From an uncultured Lachnospiraceae bacterium (GTDB taxonomy: Bacteria; Bacillota; Clostridia; Lachnospirales; Lachnospiraceae), in NCBI GenBank assembly GCA_951800145.1, contig CATOJE010000012.1, positions 1 through 59,517 of the forward strand: DNA of 59,517 nt, in the 5' to 3' direction. How positions within the stretch are numbered: position 1 is the first letter of the stretch; every line of letters starts with the position of its first letter. Under the pieces are notes generated by a model, which was not told where the DNA came from, did no database searches, and saw only the letters and a list, made by a program, of their open reading frames with translations. Of this stretch, positions 36,324 to 45,049 are shown one piece after another. The position numbers and the translations under genes are program-made.

Positions 36324-36947
36324 ATGAAGGAGAGAACAGGGCAGAGGGCGGACGGGCCCGGGGAGGAGAAGGAGTTCTGGAGAGCGGGAAATATGCTGTA
36401 TCCGGTTCCTGCCGTGATGGTAAGCGTCAGGCGGCCGGGGGAGCGCCCGAATATTATCACCATTGCCTGGGCGGGGACTGTGTGCTCTGCGCCAGCTATG
36501 GTGTCTATCTCTGTGCGGAAGGAACGGTATTCCTATGATATTTTAAAGGAGACTGGGGAATTTGTGGTGAATCTGGTTACAAGGAAGCTGGCTGCGGCAG
36601 CAGATTACTGCGGCGTAAGGTCGGGGAGGGATACGGATAAGTTTCAGGCCATGGGACTGACTCCTCAGGAATCCCGGCAGGTTTTTGCACCGGGAATTAA
36701 GGAAAGCCCGGTAAATATCGAGTGCAGGGTAACCCAGGTGATTCCCCTGGGAAGCCATGATATGTTTTTAGCCCAGGTGCTGGGGGTGACCGTGGATAAG
36801 GGCTATTTAGACGCCAGGGGCAAGCTCCGCTTAAATGATGCCGGGCTTGTGGCCTATTCCCATGGAGAGTATGCTGTGCTGGGGGAGAAGCTGGGAACCT
36901 TTGGGTTTTCAGTACAAAAGGGAAAAACCAGGAGGAAAAAGTCATGA
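36324..36947 (+). CDS. Flavin reductase family protein
   Basis: A 207-residue FMN-binding split-barrel protein (flavin_reduct type, DIM6/NTAB). Recognisable parts: YPVPAVMVSV, NIITIAWAGTVCSAPAMVSISVRKERYSYD, GEFVVNLV, and a C-terminal VAYSHGEYAVLGEKLG. It reduces or holds flavin; the electron partner is unknown. AAGGAAGGA precedes the ATG. Its stop overlaps the next gene by 4 bases. Confidence 0.85.
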   Translation: MKERTGQRADGPGEEKEFWRAGNMLYPVPAVMVSVRRPGERPNIITIAWAGTVCSAPAMVSISVRKERYSYDILKETGEFVVNLVTRKLAAAADYCGVRSGRDTDKFQAMGLTPQESRQVFAPGIKESPVNIECRVTQVIPLGSHDMFLAQVLGVTVDKGYLDARGKLRLNDAGLVAYSHGEYAVLGEKLGTFGFSVQKGKTRRKKS

Positions 36948-37471
36948 AATCCAATATTACCTTAATTGGGATGCCCTCCTCTGGAAAGAGCACCATTGGC
37001 GTGCTTTTGGCGAAGCGGCTGGGCTACTCTTTTGTGGATGTGGACATTGTGCTTCAGGAGCAGGAGGGCCGGCTCTTAAAAGAGATAATTGCAGAGGATG
37101 GGATGGAGGGCTTTTTAAAGGCGGAGGAGCGGGTGAATGCAGGCCTGCAGGTAAAGCGCTCGGTCATCGCCCCGGGAGGCTCTGTCATCTACGGACAAAG
37201 GGCTATGGAGCATTTAAAGGAGATCAGCGAGATCGTATATCTGAAAATGAGCTACCCTGAGATGAAACGGCGGATCGGAAATGTCACAGATCGGGGTGTG
37301 GCGTTGAAGCCGGGATTTACCCTGTATGATCTGTATCAGGAGCGGTCGCCTTTGTATGAGAAATACGCGGACCTGGTGGTGGATGAGGGGGCATTTGAAC
37401 AGCCTGGGGAAATCGTGGATTATCTTCGGGCTTTGACAGAAGAAAAGATGGCAAAGAGGCTGCCGCGCTAG
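36944..37471 (+). CDS. Shikimate-kinase-like protein
   Basis: A 175-residue P-loop kinase of the AroK/AroL fold with Walker A GMPSSGKST, DVD at the substrate aspartate, lid RGVA, and the conserved ERSPLYEKYAD. Two shikimate-contact elements differ: the arginine in the usual 'FR..E' motif is Leu 58 (GFLKAEE), and the GGG loop reads PGGS (77-80). It may still phosphorylate shikimate, but another small alcohol is possible. It overlaps the flavin reductase gene (ATGA). No other aro genes are nearby. Confidence 0.75.
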   Translation: MKSNITLIGMPSSGKSTIGVLLAKRLGYSFVDVDIVLQEQEGRLLKEIIAEDGMEGFLKAEERVNAGLQVKRSVIAPGGSVIYGQRAMEHLKEISEIVYLKMSYPEMKRRIGNVTDRGVALKPGFTLYDLYQERSPLYEKYADLVVDEGAFEQPGEIVDYLRALTEEKMAKRLPR

Positions 37472-37500
37472 GAGGGATTCCTCCTGGGCGGACAGCCTCT
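37455..37500. terminator. Large hairpin between convergent genes
   Basis: Arms agaggctg/cagcctct with further CCGC/GCGG and AGGAGG/CCTCCT pairing inside. Overlaps the stop of the kinase gene and lies before the end of the minus-strand gene. T tracts are weak, so termination is likely but not certain. Confidence 0.6.
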
Positions 37501-37512
37501 TAATCTTTGTAT

Positions 37513-38001
37513 TTACAACATATTAATGTACCGCAGCAGCCGATCAGCCGCCTCCATCCCCACATACATGCATGCGGCGATGATAGCCAGGGCCAGAAGA
37601 AGGAATACCAGCTTATAGATCAGATACGCCTTAGCGAAATCCCTGCGCTGGTCCTTTTTATTGAAGGCCATGATCAGCAGGTAGATCCATCCGAAGAGAG
37701 GGATATTCATAATCATAAAGGTATTAAACCAGCTGCGGACAGGAGAGCGGCGCACATAGCCCTCCTCCTCTGTAACAGAGAAGGCCGGCCCTTTCTTTTT
37801 ACTGCCGGATTGAGAAGAGGCCGGCTTTTTTTGCGGCTTCTTCTTATCACGTTCCTTACCGGAGGGAGGCTCCTCCTTCTTTTCTTCAGCCAGAGGAAAT
37901 TCACTGTGCTGTAAATAAGAGGGCGTTTCCCAGGAGGGCATATTCGCCTTTAAAGGAGGCAGCTCATTTGCAGGAGCAGAAGTTTTTGTGGGATCGTTCA
38001 T
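37513..38001 (-). CDS. Small membrane protein downstream of the PBP
   Basis: A 162-residue protein: a Pro/Lys/Glu-rich disordered N-terminal 85 residues, then two transmembrane helices (FMIMNIPLFGWIYLLIMAF and VFLLLALAIIAACMYVG). I do not recognise the family. Its start codon shares a base with the PBP stop (TAATG), so translation is coupled and a role near the PBP is plausible. Confidence 0.72.
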   Translation of the reverse strand: MNDPTKTSAPANELPPLKANMPSWETPSYLQHSEFPLAEEKKEEPPSGKERDKKKPQKKPASSQSGSKKKGPAFSVTEEEGYVRRSPVRSWFNTFMIMNIPLFGWIYLLIMAFNKKDQRRDFAKAYLIYKLVFLLLALAIIAACMYVGMEAADRLLRYINML

Positions 38002-40622
38002 TAATTGTCACCTCCCGGATTTTGAGGAATTACCACCACCCGGCCAGATGTTATGCCGGTCTCATTGCCAGAGACAGCGCCGGGGCCTCCGGAATAATCC
38101 GGTTTTGCCTCTGTCTGGGGTTCAGTAGCCTGGGCGGCCGCCTGAGCCGCTGCCGCCGCTTGGGCGGCTGCCGCTGCCTCCAGCTGCCGCTGGGCTTCAG
38201 CCATGGCCGCCGCCTGGGCTGCCTGGGCTGCCTGGGCATCTGCCTCACTCTGCCGGTTTGCGTATGCCTGTATCTCTGCAGTCCGCATAGAGAGCTGGGG
38301 CTGGAAGTATTCGTAACGGCTTTCGATTCGGGCTAGAATGTCGTCCCGCTCAGGGCTTTCATTGACCCGGCTGAGATTTGCCATCATGGAGCGGTAGGTT
38401 TCCTGAACCCAGTACCCATCCGCGGCATTCTGGATAATACGGGCTTCAAAAGCATCCAAATCGTGATATAATTCTGCTAAAATCTGAGCCTGGCTATTCT
38501 CATAATCAGCCACAGCGGCCCGGAAATCCGAGGTGGTGCTGAAGTAATCGGTATGTCCGGTGTCCGGATCCGCCTTGCGCACCACGGTAACCGGCTGTTC
38601 CCAGTCCCAGGGCTCCAGCCCGGTGTGAATCTCATCCATCACCCGCTTCCAGATCCGTCCCGCATAGGTGCTTCCGAATACGCCCGGCATGGCCCTGGGG
38701 ATGTCATAGCCTACCCAGATGGCAGTGGTGTAGTAGCGGGTATAGCCGCAGAACCAGGTGTCCTTGTTGCTGTTTGTGGTGCCGGTTTTGCCGGCGGCGG
38801 GCATCTTATTGCTTAAGGACAAGCCCCTTCCTGTGCCGTAGGGGGAGGTCATGGTGCCCTTTAATACATCGGTGACGATAAAGGCGGAATCCTCCAGATA
38901 CACCTGCTTGGTGGAGGCGCGGCTGTTTTTCGTCAGCTCGCCATCATGCTCGTGGATAATCTTCTGGATGCAGGTGCGGTCATTGTACACGCCATAATTT
39001 GCTAATGTGCTGTAGCCCTTGGCCATGTCCACTACACGGAGCCCATTGGTAAAGCCGCCGATGCTGAGAGAGGGAAGGCCATTATCCACATAGGTGATCT
39101 TCTGAAATTCCATATTTCCCAGATATTGAAGTCCGGTATACACGCCGATATCCTCCAGGATCTGCCAGGCTACAGTATTTAAGCTTCGGTTCAGCGCCTC
39201 CCGCAGTGTAACATCTCCGTGGTAGCGTCCGCTGCTGTTGGAGGGCCCGTCCTCCCATTTATGGTCATTGACAACGCGGGAGGGGTAGTAATCTCCTGTG
39301 TCAAAGGCGGGGGTATAATCGATGAGGGGCTTGATGGTGCTGCCAGGCTGGCGGGCGCTTAAGTATGCCCGGTTAAATTGATCCTCTGTACCCCGGCCGC
39401 CTACGATGGCCACCACATAATTGGTCTGGTTATCCACGATCACACCGGCCCCCTGAAGGGCGTATTTCCCATTTTCCTGAAGCTCTGTAAAGGAAGCCAA
39501 GCTGGAATCTATGGCGGTCTGAAGCTGGGCCTGGATCGTATTATCCAGGGAAGTATAGATCTGAAAGCCCCCGGCCCGGATTAAGTCGGTTTTCAGGCCG
39601 TATGCCTCATTATACCGCTCCATATACCGGGTATAATCGTCCTTGTCCTCAAATAAATACTGAAACTGGAAGCCGTCCTCCTTCATCAGCTCCAGGGCGG
39701 CACAGTGGACTGCATAGCTGGTCTGATAGCTTTCATCCGTTCCTTCCATGGTTTCCTGAACGATGCTTAAGGGAATTTTTATGTAATCCTCATATTCCTT
39801 CTGAGTAAGATAACCCACCTCAAGCATGCTCTTTAGCACGTCATTGCGCTTTTCCAGGGCAGCTTGAGGATGCCTTACCGGGTCATAGGCAGAGGGGCTG
39901 TTGCTGATGCCCACCAGAACAGCCGCCTCATACACCTCAAGCTCAGAAGCCTTCTTGCCAAAATAGTACCGGCTGGCAGCCTGGACTCCATTACACTGGT
40001 GGCCATAAAAGTTGGTATTACAGTAAAATTCCATAATATCCGCCTTGGAAAACTTCTTTTCCACCTCCGGAGCCAGAAGAATTTCCACTACCTTCCGGGT
40101 AAAGGTCTGCTCCTGGGTTAAATATGTATTTTTAATGACCTGCTGGGTGATGGTGCTTCCGCCCTGGGTAATGTTCCCATTGTGCTTTACCAGAGCCAGG
40201 GCCGCCCGCATGGTGGCAATCCAGTCGACTCCGGTATGGGTTTTAAAACGCCGATCCTCCTGGGCTATGTAGGCATTTTGCAGATTAATGCTGATATCAT
40301 TAATATCCACATATTCATAATGCCCTGCATTGATCAGACCGATCTGGTTCCCATCCTTGTCATAGATGATGGTATCACTCAGCATGCTGAAATCGGAATG
40401 ATCCATGGAGGCAAGGGTATCGTAAGCCACCTCACGGCAGTGGTCCAGTTCCGGCTTCACCTTCATGTAGATGAAGATGCCGGTGCACAATCCTGCGATG
40501 CAGCACAGCGTCAGTGCTGACAGCAGCGCCTTGAAAATCCAGCCAGCCATACCTAAAAGGCTGAAAAGCAGGGTTAAAATACCTTTCCAGATTGTGTATA
40601 AGATTGAACCAAATTTTTTCAT
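38001..40622 (-). CDS. Class A penicillin-binding protein (PBP1a type)
   Basis: An 873-residue bifunctional peptidoglycan synthase. One N-terminal transmembrane helix, then a glycosyltransferase 51 domain (AQEDRRFKTHTGVDW, QGGSTITQQ, KVVEILLAPEVEKKFSK), then the transpeptidase with Ser 428 in PGSTIKPL, SLN in EALNRSLNTVAW, and KTGT in AAGKTGTTN. The C-terminal 90 residues are an Ala/Gln-rich low-complexity tail ending in a Gly/Pro-rich segment, outside the cell. The chosen start at 40622 has AAAGGAC upstream; the longer reading to 40748 is rejected for lack of a ribosome site. Confidence 0.93.
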   Translation of the reverse strand: MKKFGSILYTIWKGILTLLFSLLGMAGWIFKALLSALTLCCIAGLCTGIFIYMKVKPELDHCREVAYDTLASMDHSDFSMLSDTIIYDKDGNQIGLINAGHYEYVDINDISINLQNAYIAQEDRRFKTHTGVDWIATMRAALALVKHNGNITQGGSTITQQVIKNTYLTQEQTFTRKVVEILLAPEVEKKFSKADIMEFYCNTNFYGHQCNGVQAASRYYFGKKASELEVYEAAVLVGISNSPSAYDPVRHPQAALEKRNDVLKSMLEVGYLTQKEYEDYIKIPLSIVQETMEGTDESYQTSYAVHCAALELMKEDGFQFQYLFEDKDDYTRYMERYNEAYGLKTDLIRAGGFQIYTSLDNTIQAQLQTAIDSSLASFTELQENGKYALQGAGVIVDNQTNYVVAIVGGRGTEDQFNRAYLSARQPGSTIKPLIDYTPAFDTGDYYPSRVVNDHKWEDGPSNSSGRYHGDVTLREALNRSLNTVAWQILEDIGVYTGLQYLGNMEFQKITYVDNGLPSLSIGGFTNGLRVVDMAKGYSTLANYGVYNDRTCIQKIIHEHDGELTKNSRASTKQVYLEDSAFIVTDVLKGTMTSPYGTGRGLSLSNKMPAAGKTGTTNSNKDTWFCGYTRYYTTAIWVGYDIPRAMPGVFGSTYAGRIWKRVMDEIHTGLEPWDWEQPVTVVRKADPDTGHTDYFSTTSDFRAAVADYENSQAQILAELYHDLDAFEARIIQNAADGYWVQETYRSMMANLSRVNESPERDDILARIESRYEYFQPQLSMRTAEIQAYANRQSEADAQAAQAAQAAAMAEAQRQLEAAAAAQAAAAAQAAAQATEPQTEAKPDYSGGPGAVSGNETGITSGRVVVIPQNPGGDN

Positions 40623-40814
40623 AAATTTTGTCCTTTCTTTTCCGTTTCCTGTATTGAAAACACTGTGCTTATTATTATAAACCATTATTTCAGAAAAGCA
40701 TATAGGTAAAGTGGGGGAAAAAGCATAAAAATCTTGGGAAATTTGCATTAAAAGGGGGACACAGGATGTTTTTCGGCAAATTTCATGGGATTTCTGCGAA
40801 TCTGCTTATTTTAC

Positions 40815-40844
40815 TTGCGGCAACGGCAAAAATCGGGCTATAAT
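40815..40844 (+). promoter_or_regulatory. Promoter of the phosphodiesterase gene
   Basis: TTGCGG (40815-40820), 18 bases, TATAAT (40839-40844), 31 bases before the start. Confidence 0.6.
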
Positions 40845-40875
40845 GTAAAGAAACGAAAGCAGATTAAGGAGTGAA

Positions 40876-41583
40876 ATGTTCATGAGAGGAGAACCCATCC
40901 GTGCAGCGGTAATTTCGGATACTCACGGACTGCTGCGGCCGGAGGTGGAGCAGGTAATTGCCTCCTGTGATGTCGTGATCCATGCAGGTGATTTTGACAA
41001 CCAAATGCTGTATCATAAATTAAATATCAGCCAGCCCCTTTTTGGGGTCAGGGGCAACAACGACGGATATTGGGCCGGGCAGCTGCCTCTGGTAAGGAGC
41101 TTCCAGCTGTCCAGGGTGAAGTTTATTATGGCTCATCAGCGTTCGGATATCCCTAAGAGCTTAGGGGAGGAGCAGGTGGTGATCTACGGCCATTCCCATG
41201 TGTACGACCAGCAGATGGAGGAGGGAAGGCTCTGGCTGAATCCCGGGAGCTGCGGCTACAGGCGGTTTACCCTTCCCCTGTCCCTGGCAGTGATGACCCT
41301 TTACGAGGGCAGCTATGAGGTGAAAACCATCTGGCTGGATGAAAAATACGGAAGGGAACCATGGAAAAAGGGGGAGGAAGAGGAAGCCTCCAGACGGGAA
41401 CAGCAGGAGCGGGATCAGCTGTTTCTAATCGCGAAAATTATGCGCTTTATGAGGCGGGGGGAGAGGATCAGCTGGGTGGCGGATAACTTAAAAGCAGAGC
41501 CGGCCTTTGTAGAAACTATTTATAGGCACTGCAAAGCCCACCCAGGTGCAAATGCCCATCAAATCCTGGATAATTATGTTTGA
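40876..41583 (+). CDS. YfcE/MJ0936-type metallophosphoesterase
   Basis: A 235-residue two-metal phosphodiesterase. Motifs: SDTHG, HAGDFD, GNND, and YGHSHVYD, ending in LNPGSCGYRR. Relatives cleave small phosphodiesters in the cytosol. It is about 75 residues longer than the usual YfcE (about 160-185): the extra part is a charged linker (KKGEEEEASRREQQERD) and a helical domain (IMRFMRRGERISWVADNLKAE...) that looks like a small helix-turn-helix-like bundle. AAGGAG lies 4 bases before ATG 40876; a second ATG at 40882 is also possible. Confidence 0.85.
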   Translation: MFMRGEPIRAAVISDTHGLLRPEVEQVIASCDVVIHAGDFDNQMLYHKLNISQPLFGVRGNNDGYWAGQLPLVRSFQLSRVKFIMAHQRSDIPKSLGEEQVVIYGHSHVYDQQMEEGRLWLNPGSCGYRRFTLPLSLAVMTLYEGSYEVKTIWLDEKYGREPWKKGEEEEASRREQQERDQLFLIAKIMRFMRRGERISWVADNLKAEPAFVETIYRHCKAHPGANAHQILDNYV

Positions 41584-41642
41584 CAAATGTTTTCCATAAG
41601 AGTTACATTATAAGAGGAAGAAAAATTGGAGGAATGGGAAGG

Positions 41643-42341
41643 ATGAAGAAACGATTTGCATTGGCAGCTATGGCGGCGATTATAATGGCGGCCTCAGGCT
41701 TTCCAGCGTATGCTGGCACCTGGCAGCAGGATGCCGGAGGATGGTGGTATCAGAATGAGGATGGCAGCTGCCTTAAAAATGGATGGAACTGGGTAGGGGG
41801 AAGGTGCTATTACTTTACTCCGGAGGGATACTGCCTGGTAAGCACCACGACCCCGGACGGCTATACCGTGGATGGGAGCGGGGCATGGGTGGTTAATGGT
41901 GTGGTTCAGACCCAGGGGGAGGATACAGGGACGGTTTCCGTAAGCGATCTCACCCTCTCTCTGCCTGCCGGCTATGCCCTTCAGGACAGCCATCAGGCAG
42001 GGGATGGGGTTTATCTGTTCCATGAACAGGGAAATGGAGGGATTGGCATACTGTCCAGAGAGGTGCCGGAGGCGGCAGATTTTCGCGGCCAGGTAGAGGC
42101 CAGGAGCCAGGAGATCGCAGACGCAGCTATGAGCGGGCTGGGTGTTCCGGCATCCAGGGAGGCAAAGAGCTTTCCCACAGGGACCTGGTTTGCCTATTGC
42201 TATCCGGATGGGTCAGCCATGGGCTTTCAAGGAGCTCTTTATGCCTATATCCGGGTAAATCACACCAAATGTCAGATGGTTTTATTTACTGGAAGCACCG
42301 GGGTAAATCCGGACGAGATCATGATGAATAATCTAAAATAG
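41643..42341 (+). CDS. Exported protein with cell-wall-binding repeat
   Basis: A 232-residue secreted protein. Signal peptide (KKRFALAAMAAIIMAASG, cleavage after AYA), then one or two choline-binding-type repeats (GGWWYQNEDGSCLKNGWNWVGG, shown here in part: GWNWVGGRCYYF, residues 25-60), then a beta-rich domain of about 140 residues that I do not recognise. Probably attached to the wall or teichoic acids. GGAGG is 10 bases before ATG 41643. Confidence 0.78.
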   Translation: MKKRFALAAMAAIIMAASGFPAYAGTWQQDAGGWWYQNEDGSCLKNGWNWVGGRCYYFTPEGYCLVSTTTPDGYTVDGSGAWVVNGVVQTQGEDTGTVSVSDLTLSLPAGYALQDSHQAGDGVYLFHEQGNGGIGILSREVPEAADFRGQVEARSQEIADAAMSGLGVPASREAKSFPTGTWFAYCYPDGSAMGFQGALYAYIRVNHTKCQMVLFTGSTGVNPDEIMMNNLK

Positions 42342-42383
42342 AGAAAAACAGGTGTCAGAGAGGACACCGGAAAGCGGAAGAAT

Positions 42384-43766
42384 ATGTATCAAATCAATTT
42401 TAATCAACCGGAACGGGTGCACTTTATCGGAATCGGAGGCATCAGCATGAGCGGACTGGCGGAAATCCTTTTGGATGAGGGCTTTTCTATTTCCGGCTCG
42501 GATGCCCATAGGACAGAGCTTACAGAGCGCCTGGAGGAGAAAGGGGCCAGGATTTCCTACGGCCAGCGGGCTTCCAATATCACAGAGGATATAGATGTGG
42601 TAGTGTATACAGCCGCGATTCATCCGGATAATCCGGAATTTATGGCGGCCCAGTCCAAAGGGCTTCCTATGCTGACCCGCGCCCAGCTTTTAGGTGAGAT
42701 GATGCAGAATTACCAGCATGCGGTGAATATTTCCGGGACCCATGGAAAGACCACCACCACCTCCATGCTGGCGGAGATCCTCCTGGCAGCAGAGCGAAAC
42801 CCCACCATCAGTGTGGGGGGCATACTGCCGGCCATCGGGGGAAATATACGGGTAGGAGGGCAGGAGCTTTTTGTCACAGAGGCCTGCGAGTATACCAACA
42901 GCTTCCTGTCCTTTTATCCGACGATGGAAATTATCCTGAATATCGAAGCGGATCACCTGGACTTTTTTAAGGATCTGGAGGATATCCGCCACTCCTTCCG
43001 TAAGTTTGCCCAGAAGCTGGATGAAAAGGGGATACTGATTATTAACCGGGAGATTAAGGCTCTGGAAGAGATTACCCAAGGTCTGCCCTGCCGGGTAATC
43101 ACCTTCGGGCCGGATCCAAAGGCCAGCGATTACAGTGTCAGGGACATATCCTACGATGCCTGCGCCAGAGCCTCCTATACCCTGCTGATTCATGGAAAGG
43201 AAGCCGGCCAGGTGAAGCTGGGTGTGCCGGGGGAGCATAATATCTATAATTCCCTTTCTGCCATTGCAGCTTCTGTGGAGCTGGGCGTGCCCTTAGAGGC
43301 TATTTTTAAGGGGCTGAAGGAATTTACCGGAACCAACCGCCGGTTTGAAAAAAAGGGAGAGGTGGGCGGCGTGACCGTGATTGATGATTATGCCCACCAT
43401 CCCCAGGAGATTGCCGCCACCTTAAAGACCGCGAAGAACTATCCTCATAAAAAGCTGTGGTGTGTATTCCAGCCTCATACCTATACCAGGACAGCCGCCC
43501 TTCTGGATGATTTTGCCCAGGCTCTTCTGGAGGCAGATGAGGTGATTCTGGCGGATATTTATGCAGCCAGAGAGGTAAATACCCTGGGGATCAGCTCACG
43601 CGATATTCAGGAAAAAATCACGAAGGCCGGTGGAAAAGCGCACTATATCCCGTCTTTTGATGAAATTGAGACATTTATTTTAGCAAATTGTGTTCCCGGA
43701 GATTTGTTGATAACTATGGGGGCCGGAGATATCGTAAAAGTGGGGGAGAGGCTCTTGGGTCTGTAA
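42384..43766 (+). CDS. murC: UDP-N-acetylmuramate--L-alanine ligase
   Basis: A 460-residue Mur ligase, first step of the peptidoglycan peptide stem. Motifs: N-terminal GIGGISMSGLAEILL (UDP site), ATP loop SGTHGKTTT, TEACEYTNSFL, LNIEADHLDFF, and HPQEIAATL. A small hairpin ggtgtc/gacacc (42351-42368) stands just before the ribosome site. Followed by a region with DnaA boxes and a hairpin. Confidence 0.95.
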   Translation: MYQINFNQPERVHFIGIGGISMSGLAEILLDEGFSISGSDAHRTELTERLEEKGARISYGQRASNITEDIDVVVYTAAIHPDNPEFMAAQSKGLPMLTRAQLLGEMMQNYQHAVNISGTHGKTTTTSMLAEILLAAERNPTISVGGILPAIGGNIRVGGQELFVTEACEYTNSFLSFYPTMEIILNIEADHLDFFKDLEDIRHSFRKFAQKLDEKGILIINREIKALEEITQGLPCRVITFGPDPKASDYSVRDISYDACARASYTLLIHGKEAGQVKLGVPGEHNIYNSLSAIAASVELGVPLEAIFKGLKEFTGTNRRFEKKGEVGGVTVIDDYAHHPQEIAATLKTAKNYPHKKLWCVFQPHTYTRTAALLDDFAQALLEADEVILADIYAAREVNTLGISSRDIQEKITKAGGKAHYIPSFDEIETFILANCVPGDLLITMGAGDIVKVGERLLGL

Positions 43767-43767
43767 G

Positions 43768-43967
43768 TTATCCACAATATCCACATAGTTTTCAACATTT
43801 TATGTAAAGAAACTATGTGGATGTTTTTATTTACATAAAAAATTACCTGACAATTCAGGAAATCCTTTATTTCATGGGATTTCGACCAGGTTCGACAGGG
43901 ATAAAAAACAAGAATCCACCAGGTTATCCACATTATCCACAATATCCACAGCAGATTTTGTGGATAA
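43768..43967. promoter_or_regulatory. Cluster of DnaA-box 9-mers ahead of dnaD
   Basis: Four perfect TTATCCACA boxes: 43768-43776, 43924-43932 and 43933-43941 on plus, and 43959-43967 on minus. Two near boxes (ATATCCACA) at 43777-43785 and 43942-43950 directly abut plus-strand boxes, giving uninterrupted runs of two and three 9-mers. The cluster lies in the 291-base gap between murC and dnaD. DnaA probably binds here, to control the dnaD operon, to titrate DnaA, or as an origin part. Confidence 0.8.
43779..43832 (+). terminator. Hairpin after murC
   Basis: Perfect 13-bp arms atccacatagttt (43779-43791) and aaactatgtggat (43810-43822), followed by GTTTTTATTT. It overlaps the first DnaA-box pair, so terminator and protein site share sequence. 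Confidence 0.7.
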
Positions 43968-44057
43968 GTCGGGCTATTTCCTTTTTTTCGACCTTGTGTT
44001 ATGATGATGGAGGCAGGAGAAAATGGACAGGCAGAACAGGGAAAGGGTGAGTAAGGA

Positions 44058-45044
44058 ATGGCGTGGGAATTAAACCATAAGCTCCAGGTGAATGGAACCC
44101 TGGTTTCCAATACATTTATTGATGAGCATATGGCCGGAGCCAGCGGAGAGTATGTTAAAGTGTATCTCTATCTGCTTCGCCATCAGGGGGAAGTTGCGGA
44201 TGCAGGGATGGTGGCAGAGGCCCTGCATTACACAGAGGGAGATGTGAGGCGTGCAATTTCCTACTGGGAGAAGGCCGGCGTCTTAGAGGTATCGGAGGAG
44301 GGGCCAAGGGCTTCCTTCGGGGAGCCAGAGCCATATACCCCACGGGAAAAAAAGGATACCGTAAACCGGCTGGCAGATGACGATGACTTTTCTCAGCTTC
44401 TCTACATTGCGCAGAAGTATATGAATAAAATATTTACCCGGAGAGATTGTGAGATCTTTGGGTATTTATATGGGGAGCTGAAGCTCCCTGCAGAGCTTTT
44501 GGAATATTTGGTGGAGTTTTGCGTTCAAAATGGCCATACCAGCATCCGCTACATGGAAACCGTAGCCATTAACTGGCACAAAAGGGGGGTGGTTACGGTA
44601 GAGGAGGCAAAGGGCTATACGGCAGGCTTCCATAAGGACGCCTTTGCAGTGATGAAGGCCTTTGGGCTGAATGACCGCAGGCCGGCAGCTGCGGAGCAGC
44701 AATTTATGGAGACCTGGTTTGGCGCTTATGGATTTACCAGGGAAGTGGTGGTGGAGGCCTGTAACCGAACCATCAGAAGCACCCACACCCCCAGCTTTCA
44801 ATACGCAGATAAAATTCTGGCAGAGTGGAAAAAGGCAGGGGTAAAGAATTTATCGGATGTGGAGGATCTGGACATGATCCGGCAGAGCCAGGAAAAGGGA
44901 AGGATCCAGGAGAAAAAGGGCGAGGGAAAGAGGATGGACGGCCGAAAGGGGAACGGAGGAAACCGATTCCACAATTTTGAACAGAGCACCACGGACTATG
45001 ATTCTCTGATGATGGAGAAGGTACGGGCGCGGATGAAGGAGTAG
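44058..45044 (+). CDS. dnaD: DnaD domain replication protein
   Basis: A 328-residue protein with the DnaD/DnaB-like layout: N-terminal winged helix (about residues 10-85), then a DnaD domain (YGELKLPAELLEYLVEFCVQNG, around 135-205) with YxxxIxxxW-type motif (YADKILAEWKKAGV, about 250), and a disordered basic tail. In Firmicutes DnaD helps load helicase at origins. The next gene is the helicase-loader ATPase (5-base gap). DnaA boxes lie upstream. Confidence 0.9.
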   Translation: MAWELNHKLQVNGTLVSNTFIDEHMAGASGEYVKVYLYLLRHQGEVADAGMVAEALHYTEGDVRRAISYWEKAGVLEVSEEGPRASFGEPEPYTPREKKDTVNRLADDDDFSQLLYIAQKYMNKIFTRRDCEIFGYLYGELKLPAELLEYLVEFCVQNGHTSIRYMETVAINWHKRGVVTVEEAKGYTAGFHKDAFAVMKAFGLNDRRPAAAEQQFMETWFGAYGFTREVVVEACNRTIRSTHTPSFQYADKILAEWKKAGVKNLSDVEDLDMIRQSQEKGRIQEKKGEGKRMDGRKGNGGNRFHNFEQSTTDYDSLMMEKVRARMKE

Positions 45045-45049
45045 GGATT

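Noticed and set aside
43885..43912. ggttcgacagggata resembling the 5' end of tmRNA
   Set aside because: No tag frame, no tRNA-like 3' end and no further match follow.
43768..43967. Calling the DnaA-box cluster the chromosomal origin
   Set aside because: No dnaA or dnaN adjoins and no clear AT-rich unwinding element was established; kept as a regulatory site.
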